The notes beneath the pieces were generated by a model. That model worked only from the letters and a program-made list of their open reading frames with translations. It searched no databases and was not told the DNA's origin. A stretch of 12,459 nucleotides of DNA from Candidatus Poseidoniales archaeon (lineage in GTDB: Archaea; Thermoplasmatota; Poseidoniia; Poseidoniales; Poseidoniaceae): assembly GCA_012270265.1 (NCBI GenBank), contig JAAXIR010000094.1, positions 1-12,459 of the forward strand, in the 5' to 3' direction. Positions 1 through 7,904 of the stretch are shown here, one piece after another. A program made the position numbers and the translations under genes. Position 1 is the stretch's first letter; each line of letters begins with the position of its first letter.

Positions 1-65
1 CAACCATTAGGATTGGTATTGATTCCATCGTTGGGTTGAAGGATTGAATGCGCTTGGGTTGATTC

Positions 66-2093
66 ATGATGGAACATCCGCTCGATGTAACCTATGCGGG
101 AATCAAAGGATATTACCTCCTTCTTGTTCTTGGTGGAATCTCAATCGCCTTCTTTGCCTATCAAGTGCAAAAAGCGACGCGTCTTGTTCTCCTTGGCGCT
201 CCAGACAAGCGATTCGACTCTTGGGGGAAGCGGCTGAAAGAGACACTCACTGTTTGGCTTGGTCAACGAAAAGTTCTGGAAGACAAAGTAGCGGGAACCA
301 TGCACGTTCTCATGTTTTGGGGATTCCTCATGCTCTCCTCTGATATGTTGGATTTGGCTACAGCCAATCGATTCAGTGAACATGTTTTGCCTGAAGCGCT
401 GAATGGTATTTGGAACGGTATGGTCGAACTCGGCTACACAAGCGCATTGATCGGTTGTTTCCTTGCACTGAATCGACGCGTTTTGTTCACGCCCGAGAAA
501 CTCAAAGGGAAGTCCCAACTTGAAGGCAATGTCATCCTGCTCCTCATCATGACCATCTGTACAACATCCTACATCGTTGAAGCAGGTGAGAATCCACATC
601 CAACGTGGGAAATGATCGGTGCTTGGGTTGCAGATACCTTCGCACCATCTCAAGCAACCATCAATGCAGCCTACTGGGCGCACATGGTTGCTATCTGTAC
701 GTTCTTGTTCCTGATTCCGCTTTCAAAGCACATGCATTTGGTCATGGCCCTTCCAAACGTTGCATTCTACGACACAGAGCCAATGGCAAAGATGCGTCCT
801 CTGGCAACGGATGAGAGCGGTTCTGCTGTCTCATTGGAAGAACTTGACTTGGAATCTTTCGGTGCAGCCAATTACACGCAATTGACGTGGAGGAGTCTCA
901 TCGATGGGTGGGCTTGCACCTCTTGCGCACGCTGTCAAGACGTTTGTCCAGCCTATGCGAGTGGCAAAGCGCTCAACCCAATGCAAATTGTTCACGATGT
1001 TCGACACTATGCCAACGACCACGCTTCGCAATTGTTTGCTGGTGAAACTCCTGAAGAGGACATCATTGCACGTTTTGGTGAGGAATCCATCTGGGCATGT
1101 ACCACATGCCACGCATGTGTTGATGTTTGCCCTGTCAACATTGAGCACGTTCCGAAGTTGACCGATGCTCGCCGTCACCTGATGATGGAGCGAATGGAAT
1201 TCGATGAATCCGTTGAGGACACCATTATGCCATTGATGGCCACGATTGAGAATCTTGAATCGGATTCAAACCCGTACGGGTTGCCATCGCACGAGCGTGG
1301 TGATTGGGCTGCGGATCTCGATGTGAAGGTCGCTGAACCTGCCGAATACATCTACTTCGCAGGATGTGCAGCATCGTTCGATGAGCGAAACAAGAAGGTT
1401 GCTCGAGACACCATTTCCATCATGAAGGAGGCCGGACTCGATGTCGGTATTCTCGGAATGCAGGAAGGATGCAGTGGTGATGCAGCTCGTCGAGCCGGTA
1501 ACGAATATCTGTTCCAAATGCTCGCTGAAACCAACTTGGAGACGTTCAACGAGTTAGGTGTCAAGAAGGTCGTTGCTTCTTGTCCACACTGTTTCCATAC
1601 GCTTGGAAAGGAATACAAGGACTATGGTGGAGAAGACATCGAGGTCATGCATCACTCTCAGTTGATTTCGCACTTGCAGAACGAAGGCAAGCTTCCAGAA
1701 CCAAAGCACGATGGTTCTGTAACCTACCACGACCCATGTTATCTTGGTCGAATTGGTGGTGAATACGATGCTCCTCGCGATGCCATTGGCGGTGTTGATA
1801 TCGAAACTGAACGTAGTGGTCGAGGCTCTTTCTGTTGCGGTGCTGGTGGCGCTCAAATGTGGATGGAAGAACACGTTCCTGAAGGGAACGACCGTGTCAA
1901 CATCATTCGAGCAAAGGAATTGGCTTCAACTGGCGCAGATACCGTCGCAGTTGGTTGTCCGTTCTGTTCCACCATGGTGACAGACGGTTTGTCAGCCATC
2001 GATGCGGAAATGGACGTCAAAGATATTGCAGAATTGGTCTGGGAGCAAATCAAAGCAAACGATGCCAAAATCGAAGAAGCCAAAGCGGCTTGA
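66..2093 (+). CDS. Membrane-bound HdrD-like Fe-S oxidoreductase with NarI-like cytochrome b domain (probable ETF:quinone oxidoreductase)
   Basis: 675 residues. The N-terminal ~230 form about five membrane helices (near 14-34, 76-94, 118-136, 152-172, 203-222) with candidate heme ligands H80, H206, H222 and H224, as in NarI-type cytochrome b. Next come two [4Fe-4S] motifs, C284/C287/C290/C294 and C345/C348/C351/C355, each followed by Pro. Two CCG (DUF224) domains follow: the first has C434, C469, C506 and C509, the second C558, the C590-C591 pair, C631 and C634. This order matches the FadF/EMO-like family, which passes electrons from acyl-CoA dehydrogenases via ETF to menaquinone. Classical HdrDE would need coenzyme M and B, and nothing here suggests methanogenesis. 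The ETF link is family inference; no etfAB lies in the window. Start is ATG 66 or the next codon, ATG 69; I see no clear Shine-Dalgarno. mutY follows after 17 bp on the same strand, so the two are probably co-transcribed. Confidence 0.85.
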   Translation: MMEHPLDVTYAGIKGYYLLLVLGGISIAFFAYQVQKATRLVLLGAPDKRFDSWGKRLKETLTVWLGQRKVLEDKVAGTMHVLMFWGFLMLSSDMLDLATANRFSEHVLPEALNGIWNGMVELGYTSALIGCFLALNRRVLFTPEKLKGKSQLEGNVILLLIMTICTTSYIVEAGENPHPTWEMIGAWVADTFAPSQATINAAYWAHMVAICTFLFLIPLSKHMHLVMALPNVAFYDTEPMAKMRPLATDESGSAVSLEELDLESFGAANYTQLTWRSLIDGWACTSCARCQDVCPAYASGKALNPMQIVHDVRHYANDHASQLFAGETPEEDIIARFGEESIWACTTCHACVDVCPVNIEHVPKLTDARRHLMMERMEFDESVEDTIMPLMATIENLESDSNPYGLPSHERGDWAADLDVKVAEPAEYIYFAGCAASFDERNKKVARDTISIMKEAGLDVGILGMQEGCSGDAARRAGNEYLFQMLAETNLETFNELGVKKVVASCPHCFHTLGKEYKDYGGEDIEVMHHSQLISHLQNEGKLPEPKHDGSVTYHDPCYLGRIGGEYDAPRDAIGGVDIETERSGRGSFCCGAGGAQMWMEEHVPEGNDRVNIIRAKELASTGADTVAVGCPFCSTMVTDGLSAIDAEMDVKDIAELVWEQIKANDAKIEEAKAA

Positions 2094-2110
2094 TCACACG
2101 TTGATTTCCG

Positions 2111-3052
2111 ATGAATCAAGAGGCACTGCTTGCTTGGTACGAGCGCAACAAGCGACCACTTCCTTGGCGATTGGACCCTTCACCTTGGTCCATTCTCCTC
2201 TCTGAGATTCTTCTTCAACAAACGCAAATGGAACGCGGTATAGACTATCATGAACGCCTCTTGAAACGCTTTCCAACGCTTTCCTCAATGGCCGAATCGA
2301 GTGTTGATGATGTGCTTCTTCTTTGGCAAGGAGCTGGATATTACTCAAGAGCACGCCGCCTTCATGCATTGTCGATAGAAGTTGTCCAAGTCCATGGTGG
2401 TGTGCTTCCGAAGACGTACGATGAACTTCTGAAACTCCCTGGGATTGGACCATACACAGCCGCAGCTGTGGCTTCAATTGCGTATTCAGAACCTGTTGCA
2501 TGCGTTGATGGGAACATCCGTCGAGTGATGGCTCGTCAATCCAACCTGGAGGAACCATCGATGAAGGATGTTCAACGATTTGCTGACAAGCATCTCGTCA
2601 TTGATGCGCCAGGTGAATGGAATCAAGCGATGATGGAATTGGGTGCGCTTGTTTGCAAGCCACGCAATCCGATTTGCGATCAATGTCCAGTTGCAGAAAC
2701 CTGCGGCGGACGCTCTCGTTCTCACGAGTTACCACGTCCGAAGACGACCAAGAAAACAATCGTCGAGTACAATTGTATCGTTCGCATCGATGAAAACGGA
2801 GCACCAGAATTGCAGCAACGTCCACAAACAGGATTGTTTGCAGGCCTCTGGGGTCCAGAGATGGCTATAGGCTTGGAAACCACTGGATGTGAGTTTGTCG
2901 GGACGATACGTCATCTTCTTTCACATCGTGAAATGATTGTCTCTGTATGGAAAACGATTGGTACCGACGGGATTGACCCTCTGACCGTTGCTCTCTCAAG
3001 CCTCGATCGTCGAATCCTTGGCCTGGTCGGCGTTGTTGACGATGTCCCATGA
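2111..3052 (+). CDS. mutY: A/G-specific adenine glycosylase MutY
   Basis: 313 residues. The enzyme removes adenine mispaired with 8-oxoguanine. The catalytic set is complete: E32 just before the QQTQ motif (36-39), helix-hairpin-helix LPGIG at 109-113 followed by Y115, and D133 in the VDGN motif. These align with E43, Y126 and D144 of the Geobacillus enzyme at a constant offset of 11. The iron-sulfur loop is C182-X6-C189-X2-C192-X5-C198. A Nudix-like C-terminal domain from about residue 225 carries an L270-S271-H272 version of the FSH loop that reads 8-oxoguanine. The C-terminal domain is a little shorter than in many bacterial MutY proteins (about 350 residues). Probably co-transcribed with the preceding oxidoreductase. 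The last 57 bases overlap the 3' end of the convergent membrane-protein gene. Confidence 0.95.
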   Translation: MNQEALLAWYERNKRPLPWRLDPSPWSILLSEILLQQTQMERGIDYHERLLKRFPTLSSMAESSVDDVLLLWQGAGYYSRARRLHALSIEVVQVHGGVLPKTYDELLKLPGIGPYTAAAVASIAYSEPVACVDGNIRRVMARQSNLEEPSMKDVQRFADKHLVIDAPGEWNQAMMELGALVCKPRNPICDQCPVAETCGGRSRSHELPRPKTTKKTIVEYNCIVRIDENGAPELQQRPQTGLFAGLWGPEMAIGLETTGCEFVGTIRHLLSHREMIVSVWKTIGTDGIDPLTVALSSLDRRILGLVGVVDDVP

Positions 3053-3730
3053 AAACGATGCAAGGCATCCGAGCAGTGAAAAGAACAGGATGAATTCTGC
3101 CGGAGCTGCTACATCAATCCACGGTTGAAGATCATCCAGGGGAATCATCTCAGGCTGGATGTCATAGACTCGTCTTTGTTCTTCGATACCTCGACTCATG
3201 ACGATGGTCATCGTTGCTAGTGATACAAATGCAGTGAAAAGTGAAACCAATCGTACCGCTCTTCCAGTCTTGTTCGGGTGGGGTAAGGAAAAGTGGGCAA
3301 GGATTGCCCATGTAAACCCTCCATGAAACACGACCAAGGAGGTGTAGACGTGAAGTGCAAGGTGGTCGTACATGTCGGCAAATGCAAGAATTGCAAGGTG
3401 CGTAGAACTTGCGATACCAAGAATCATCGCAGCTCGCAAGAGTTTTCTTCGTGCGATATCCTTGAACAAAGTGTACAATCGAAGCGTCAGCATGAAGTGG
3501 AACACAGCAGATGCCAACAATCCAATCGTAAACACGAATCGCTCAGGTCCGGGATAATCTGCTTCTGAAATGAAGAACGGAACATCTCGTGCATTTCCAA
3601 GTGCGACATGAATGCCGACGGCAGCAATGATGGAACACAAAGGAACAATCCAAGCCAATTTGACCAATCGTGTATCACGAAGTACGTAGGAACCAATGCC
3701 GATACCGTCTCCTCGTTTCAAATCGAACAT
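2996..3730 (-). CDS. Six-helix membrane protein, probable Frag1/DRAM/Sfk1 (PGAP2/CWH43-N like) family
   Basis: 244 residues from the ATG at 3730. The frame stays open to a TTG at 3766 (256 residues), but I prefer the ATG because GAGGAGG (3742-3748) lies 11 nt upstream. Numbered from the longer form, six hydrophobic helices lie near 38-57, 79-98, 109-129, 139-160, 170-190 and 219-240. Three features recall Frag1/DRAM/Sfk1 proteins: the loop after helix 1 (PFFISEADYPGPER, 63-76), the Asp/His-rich stretch D131-H148 running into helix 4, and an acidic residue (E224) opening helix 6. Eukaryotic members act in GPI-anchor remodelling, autophagy or lipid transport; the archaeal role is unknown. The family call is from pattern memory, so moderate. 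The last 18 residues are encoded in the overlap with mutY. It is divergent from cysS, leaving a 74 bp intergenic region. Confidence 0.65.
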   Translation of the reverse strand: MFDLKRGDGIGIGSYVLRDTRLVKLAWIVPLCSIIAAVGIHVALGNARDVPFFISEADYPGPERFVFTIGLLASAVFHFMLTLRLYTLFKDIARRKLLRAAMILGIASSTHLAILAFADMYDHLALHVYTSLVVFHGGFTWAILAHFSLPHPNKTGRAVRLVSLFTAFVSLATMTIVMSRGIEEQRRVYDIQPEMIPLDDLQPWIDVAAPAEFILFFSLLGCLASFSWDIVNNADQAKDSTIEA

Positions 3731-3741
3731 CGTCTTCTGTG

Positions 3742-3748
3742 CCTCCTC
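3742..3748 (-). promoter_or_regulatory. Shine-Dalgarno-like sequence before the membrane-protein gene
   Basis: On the minus strand GAGGAGG reads 11 nt before the ATG at 3730 and is complementary to the conserved CCUCC end of 16S rRNA. It is the only strong Shine-Dalgarno match I see ahead of a gene in this window. It decides the start: ATG 3730 rather than TTG 3766, where it would lie inside the coding sequence. The spacing is slightly long, so this is moderate evidence. Confidence 0.5.
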
Positions 3749-3804
3749 AACGTAATCACGTATCAATCTTCAAGTGAGAGTGGTGACACCGGGCATTTGT
3801 TCAC

Positions 3805-5292
3805 ATGCCGTTACGAGTGCACGATACGCGCAGGCGAGAAAAGGTTGATTTCACAACCCAATCGCCAGGAAGAGTCTCGATGTATGTTTGTGGCGTTACA
3901 GTCTACGACAATTGTCATCTTGGCCATGCACGGTGTTACATCGCCTTCGATCTCATTCACCGATGGCTCGAAGCATCAGGATACGACGTTGATTATGTAC
4001 AGAATTTTACCGACATCGATGATAAAATCATCAAACGCTCGATTGAATCAGGAGAGGACTGGAAGGCCATCGTCGATCGAAACATCGAGACGTACTATGA
4101 AGACATGGACGCATTGAACATTCTTCGAGCCGATCACTATCCACGATGTACGGAATACGTTGAATCAATGATTCACATTATCGAGGATCTCATCGAGAAA
4201 GGTCACGCATATGTAGCCGATGATGGCGTCTATTTTCACGTAGATTCGGCACCCGAAAAGTACGGGCAATTGACGGGACAATCCATCGATGCCGTACGAC
4301 AAGGTGCAGGTGGCCGCGTCGAAAAGACGGGTTCTGGAAAGCGAGACCACAAGGATTTCGCACTTTGGAAACAAGCAAAACCTGACGAACCAACATGGCC
4401 TTCACCTTGGGGTGAAGGGCGTCCAGGATGGCACATTGAGTGTACTGCAATGAGTCTCGATCACTTCGGAACCTCGTTCGACATCCACGGTGGAGGGCAT
4501 GACCTGCGATTCCCTCATCACGAAGCTGAAATCTTCCAAAGTGAATGTCATACCGGGCATGCTCCGCTTGCAGGCTACTGGTTGCACAATGGTTTTGTCA
4601 ACATCGATGGTGAAAAAATGAGCAAGTCGCTCGGGAACTTTTGGACCATTCGTGACATCATTCAGAAGGTTGACCCGCTGGTATTGCGGCTTGCTCTTGT
4701 CAACGCGCATTACCGCTCTCCAATCGACATGAACGAACAACTTCTCAACGATGCGCAGCGAAATCACGACCGGATTTTGCAAGTGTACGAGAAAGCATTG
4801 CGGATGTCTTCCGATGGTCGCCAGCACCAACTTCCTGAGCCTGACATGGCAAGCCCCGACCCGCTCGCAAAATCCCTTGGACTGTTGGAGCGACTGGCTG
4901 AAGGATTTGCACAAGCCATGGATGACGACTTCAACAGCCGTGAAGGTGTTGCGAAAGTGCTCGCAGCAACGAAGCAACTCCAGTACTTCATGACACTCGG
5001 CTCGGATGAGGAAGACAAGCGTGCCATTGGAACATATGCGAAGGAATGGTTGGAAGAAACAGCTGGAAACATTCTTGGTATTCTCCCATCACCCGCTGTC
5101 CGTCTAGAAGAACCGATTGAAGACCCTCGTAAAGCAGAAATTGCGGAGCAAGTCGAAGCCTTGTTGAGTGAACGTAGCTCTGCACGTGCCAACAAGGATT
5201 GGCCTCGCGCTGATGAAATCCGAGATCAACTCAACGCCCTTGGTGTCGTGGTTACCGATACTGCAGACGGTCCAGTTTGGGATTTGCAATAA
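3805..5292 (+). CDS. cysS: Cysteinyl-tRNA synthetase
   Basis: 495 residues, full length for the class Ia enzyme that charges tRNA-Cys with cysteine using ATP. Visible signatures: C29 in the CGVTVYD stretch, the HIGH-type motif as HLGH (38-41), and KMSKS (271-275). The zinc site that selects cysteine is complete: C29, C213, H238 and E242 match C28, C209, H234 and E238 of E. coli. The FDIHGGG block precedes the last two ligands, and an all-alpha anticodon-binding region fills the C-terminus. Its presence argues for direct charging of tRNA-Cys in this organism, not only the SepRS/SepCysS route of many methanogens. The start ATG 3805 fits the family N-terminus; no Shine-Dalgarno or clear TATA box is visible. 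The stop codon abuts the stop of the convergent amidohydrolase gene with zero spacer. Confidence 0.98.
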   Translation: MPLRVHDTRRREKVDFTTQSPGRVSMYVCGVTVYDNCHLGHARCYIAFDLIHRWLEASGYDVDYVQNFTDIDDKIIKRSIESGEDWKAIVDRNIETYYEDMDALNILRADHYPRCTEYVESMIHIIEDLIEKGHAYVADDGVYFHVDSAPEKYGQLTGQSIDAVRQGAGGRVEKTGSGKRDHKDFALWKQAKPDEPTWPSPWGEGRPGWHIECTAMSLDHFGTSFDIHGGGHDLRFPHHEAEIFQSECHTGHAPLAGYWLHNGFVNIDGEKMSKSLGNFWTIRDIIQKVDPLVLRLALVNAHYRSPIDMNEQLLNDAQRNHDRILQVYEKALRMSSDGRQHQLPEPDMASPDPLAKSLGLLERLAEGFAQAMDDDFNSREGVAKVLAATKQLQYFMTLGSDEEDKRAIGTYAKEWLEETAGNILGILPSPAVRLEEPIEDPRKAEIAEQVEALLSERSSARANKDWPRADEIRDQLNALGVVVTDTADGPVWDLQ

Positions 5293-7854
5293 TCACTCTT
5301 CTTCCGAAGATGGTGGAGGCGTTAGTGCAGGGAATTCAGGAACGACATCTTTCATGTCATCATCCCACTGATTTTCTATTATGACCGTTTGGTCTGCGCT
5401 AAGGTCAGTATCCTCATCGCTTCCTCTTGTCAACAATCCGACGGCTACGAGCAGCAACACGACGAGAATGAGAAGAAGTGACTGAGGGCCGATGAGTGAT
5501 GAATCTTCAGATGAAGCATCTTCAACATCCTCGCCAAGGATGCAGTTTGGTGGGCATTCTGAATCTCTTCCAGTTTCAGTTCCACCGGTGGTTTCGTTCT
5601 CTTGACCCGTCTCTCCTGTTGGTGTTTCATCGACCGGGTCAATGGTCGAACCTCCGGTGTTGTCTTGAGGCTCGAGAACAACGTTCACGCCAGTCCGTTC
5701 ACCATTGTTGATGGGATCTTCGTAGTACTCCTCCAGGTGTGACAAGTCGATGGGGGTGTTGGCATGTGCGGATTGTGTAATGATGCCGAAGTGTCGTGTA
5801 TCGCCGGTTGTGAAAATATTGTTCAGAACGTTGCTTTGCATGGATGAATAACTGTCTGTGCTCGATGACCATGTCGCAGCGATGTCATCAGGATTAAGCG
5901 CCATAGCCATTTCCATATCTGCGAGAATGCTCGACCATGATTGTGTTCCCTCCGTGACAGACCGATCGGTAACATCGACTGCCTTGTTGAAACCAGGCCC
6001 CTCTACAAGTTCCCAATCATCACCTTTGAGCTCAGACATGATGTCTACGTCACCGAAGACAGGTTGTCCGTTGACGATGGTCAGTCGAACATCCGCATCG
6101 ATGGCTTCGATAAGGTTTCGATAGGGGTCTTGATGGAAGGTATCCAAAACAACAAGATCTGCATAAAGTCCAGCATTGATGGTTCCAACTGAATCATCCC
6201 AGTTGTTGGCAAGTGCTGGATTCTTTGTGACCATGGTCGCAAGGTCGTAGTTCGAAAAATAGGAATCGAGATTGTTGGTATTCCACATGTCTGCGACCTT
6301 CAATTCGTGTAGAACGTTCTTCGAACCACTTGGCCCCCAATCAGGTGCAAGTGAAATTCGGACGCCGGCTTGATCAGCAGCGACCACATCGGTTGTGTCT
6401 CCATACAACAGGAGGTTGGAGAGGGGTGACCATGCAAGGTCGGCACCAACTTCTGCCATCTTTTGGAACTCAGCGGATGTGAGTGCAGTCCCATGGACGA
6501 CGACCAATTCGCCGACTAAGAGGTTGTTCTGAACGAGAATATCGAATTCAGCACGGCTTGATTCATCGACACCTTCGGAAAGGTGGAGGTACCAGGCATT
6601 CAAACTTCCACTACTGTTTCCAGATGTGATATGGCTTCCTGTGTAGTCGGATTCGAGTGTCGTGACCTTGGTGTGGATGCCATCGCCACCAAAGTTGTAC
6701 AACTCGATGTTCCGTGACAGCATGCTGTCCCACGCATCGGTGTTACTCGATGGTGAACCTTGAACGGCTGTGACGCCTCCAGCGACCGCCATGACCTCAG
6801 CGTACTTCATTTGCTGATCGGCCATATTCCACATTGAGGCTGTTTGAACAAACGTCTTCATCCACGAAATATCGCGCTTGTAGTTTGGATTGTTTTTCCA
6901 CTGGTTTCGATTTGAGTAACCACCCTCCTCTGATTTGACAGAGGTATGAACTTCGAAATCCCACAGTGGGATGTGATTGTAATGCATGTGATTGTGTGAA
7001 TCGATCAATCCAGGGTAAATCGTACCGTTTGTTTCAACGATCTGAACATCGGTCAAATCAACGTTCTGTGGAATGTTATCTCCGCCCCACACAGCCTCGA
7101 TTTTGCCATCGCGAACCAAAACACGACCCTCGTTAATGACATCAGCTTCGTTGTTCATTGTGACGACTCGGCCCTTGAGGAGCATGGATTCAACGAACCC
7201 GCCATCACTGATACCAAAACAACCGATCATGTTCTGGGCCACATCAAACGATTCGTCTTGGGCGTACCCAGGTGTGGGCGGTCGAACCTTCCAAATGGTT
7301 CCATTGTCGAGTGGGATGTAGGAGTTGCCGTACCATGAATCTCGGGCAGGATAGGACAACGAGTCAACCAACGTTCCCTCCACATCGTAAAGATTCACGG
7401 TATCTCCGTCGTAATAATCCAACTCGATACGTGAAGCGTTAATGAAGACGGAAACATACTCGCCGGGCTGCAGAATGGTGTTGCGTGCCAACTGACAAGG
7501 AGCGCTTCCTCCGTCAGCAATGTCGTCCAACACCCAATTTGAAATGTTGATGGCTTGGTCGGTTGGATTGTGTAATTCAATGAACTGATCTGAGAATTTA
7601 CCGTATTCACCGTCGCCGTTCCAGTCGGTTGCGTTGTAACAGTTTGAGCACGTTTCATTGTTTTTCATCCCATTTGGTGATGCAAGAACTTCTGAAATGA
7701 CAATGGTAGCTGTCGACGTATCGTCGTTTGTTGTTTCATCTGAAACACCTTGTGGGACCACAAGAACACTAAGGAACAGAAATGCGGTCAGGATTGTCAT
7801 CAGTCTGCCCATGTCCGACGCTTGACTGTACAGCACATCAATCCGTCGATTCAT
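5293..7854 (-). CDS. Exported, membrane-anchored lamin-tail domain plus ATZ/TRZ-type amidohydrolase
   Basis: 853 residues. Domains in order: a signal peptide (hydrophobic ~18-33); a lamin-tail (LTD)-like beta domain (~48-195) with an FIELHNP strand and ISNWVLDD; an amidohydrolase (~223-600); a low-complexity Thr/Gly/Glu linker (~725-765); one C-terminal helix (~788-809); and an acidic 44-residue tail. Active-site residues follow the ATZ/TRZ deaminase pattern: H287-x-H289, H424 with E427 three residues later, H454 in HGTA, SPLSN (476-480), and D505. Compared with TM0936 these correspond to H55, H57, H200, E203, H228 and D279, implying a single-metal hydrolase or deaminase; the substrate cannot be read. 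Six cysteines (69, 72, 120, 212, 767, 771) and several N-X-S/T sequons fit an outer-surface location. Start ATG 7854 is favoured because a TATA-like box lies about 27 bp upstream; an internal ATG at 7812 (residue 15) would also give a signal peptide. Confidence 0.85.
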   Translation of the reverse strand: MNRRIDVLYSQASDMGRLMTILTAFLFLSVLVVPQGVSDETTNDDTSTATIVISEVLASPNGMKNNETCSNCYNATDWNGDGEYGKFSDQFIELHNPTDQAINISNWVLDDIADGGSAPCQLARNTILQPGEYVSVFINASRIELDYYDGDTVNLYDVEGTLVDSLSYPARDSWYGNSYIPLDNGTIWKVRPPTPGYAQDESFDVAQNMIGCFGISDGGFVESMLLKGRVVTMNNEADVINEGRVLVRDGKIEAVWGGDNIPQNVDLTDVQIVETNGTIYPGLIDSHNHMHYNHIPLWDFEVHTSVKSEEGGYSNRNQWKNNPNYKRDISWMKTFVQTASMWNMADQQMKYAEVMAVAGGVTAVQGSPSSNTDAWDSMLSRNIELYNFGGDGIHTKVTTLESDYTGSHITSGNSSGSLNAWYLHLSEGVDESSRAEFDILVQNNLLVGELVVVHGTALTSAEFQKMAEVGADLAWSPLSNLLLYGDTTDVVAADQAGVRISLAPDWGPSGSKNVLHELKVADMWNTNNLDSYFSNYDLATMVTKNPALANNWDDSVGTINAGLYADLVVLDTFHQDPYRNLIEAIDADVRLTIVNGQPVFGDVDIMSELKGDDWELVEGPGFNKAVDVTDRSVTEGTQSWSSILADMEMAMALNPDDIAATWSSSTDSYSSMQSNVLNNIFTTGDTRHFGIITQSAHANTPIDLSHLEEYYEDPINNGERTGVNVVLEPQDNTGGSTIDPVDETPTGETGQENETTGGTETGRDSECPPNCILGEDVEDASSEDSSLIGPQSLLLILVVLLLVAVGLLTRGSDEDTDLSADQTVIIENQWDDDMKDVVPEFPALTPPPSSEEE

Positions 7855-7878
7855 GGCTTAGGCGAAATGCATGGGCAC

Positions 7879-7884
7879 TTATAC
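7879..7884. promoter_or_regulatory. Shared bidirectional TATA-like box between divergent genes
   Basis: The plus strand reads CTTATACTG here and the minus strand CAGTATAAG, so both orientations resemble an archaeal TATA box. The element lies about 24 bp before the thioredoxin ATG (7905) and about 27 bp before the amidohydrolase ATG (7854). Archaeal transcription starts about 25 bp downstream of the TATA centre, so both transcripts would be leaderless or nearly so. Neither gene has a Shine-Dalgarno sequence, which agrees. The placement is visible in the sequence; promoter function is inference. Confidence 0.55.
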
Positions 7885-7904
7885 TGTGAGCGTGAGGCTA
7901 GTAT

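Noticed and set aside
3..47. A short plus-strand frame that could be the tail of an upstream gene, ending at the stop 45-47, 18 bp before the oxidoreductase.
   Set aside because: Only about 14 codons are visible. Another plus frame and a minus-strand frame starting at 28 are equally open, so nothing distinguishes a real gene end.
141..683. A 180-codon minus-strand open frame inside the oxidoreductase gene.
   Set aside because: It lies antisense to the well-supported membrane domain, has atypical composition and shows no recognisable domain; it is a frame shadow.
66..2093. Reading the first gene as methanogen heterodisulfide reductase HdrDE.
   Set aside because: The first CCG domain and fused NarI-like cytochrome fit the FadF/EMO-like group better, and no methanogenesis gene is present in the window.
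3731..3766. Twelve-codon N-terminal extension of the membrane protein from a TTG at 3766.
   Set aside because: It would bury the GAGGAGG Shine-Dalgarno inside the coding sequence and use a rare start. A stop lies just upstream of the TTG, so the open stretch is short enough to be chance.
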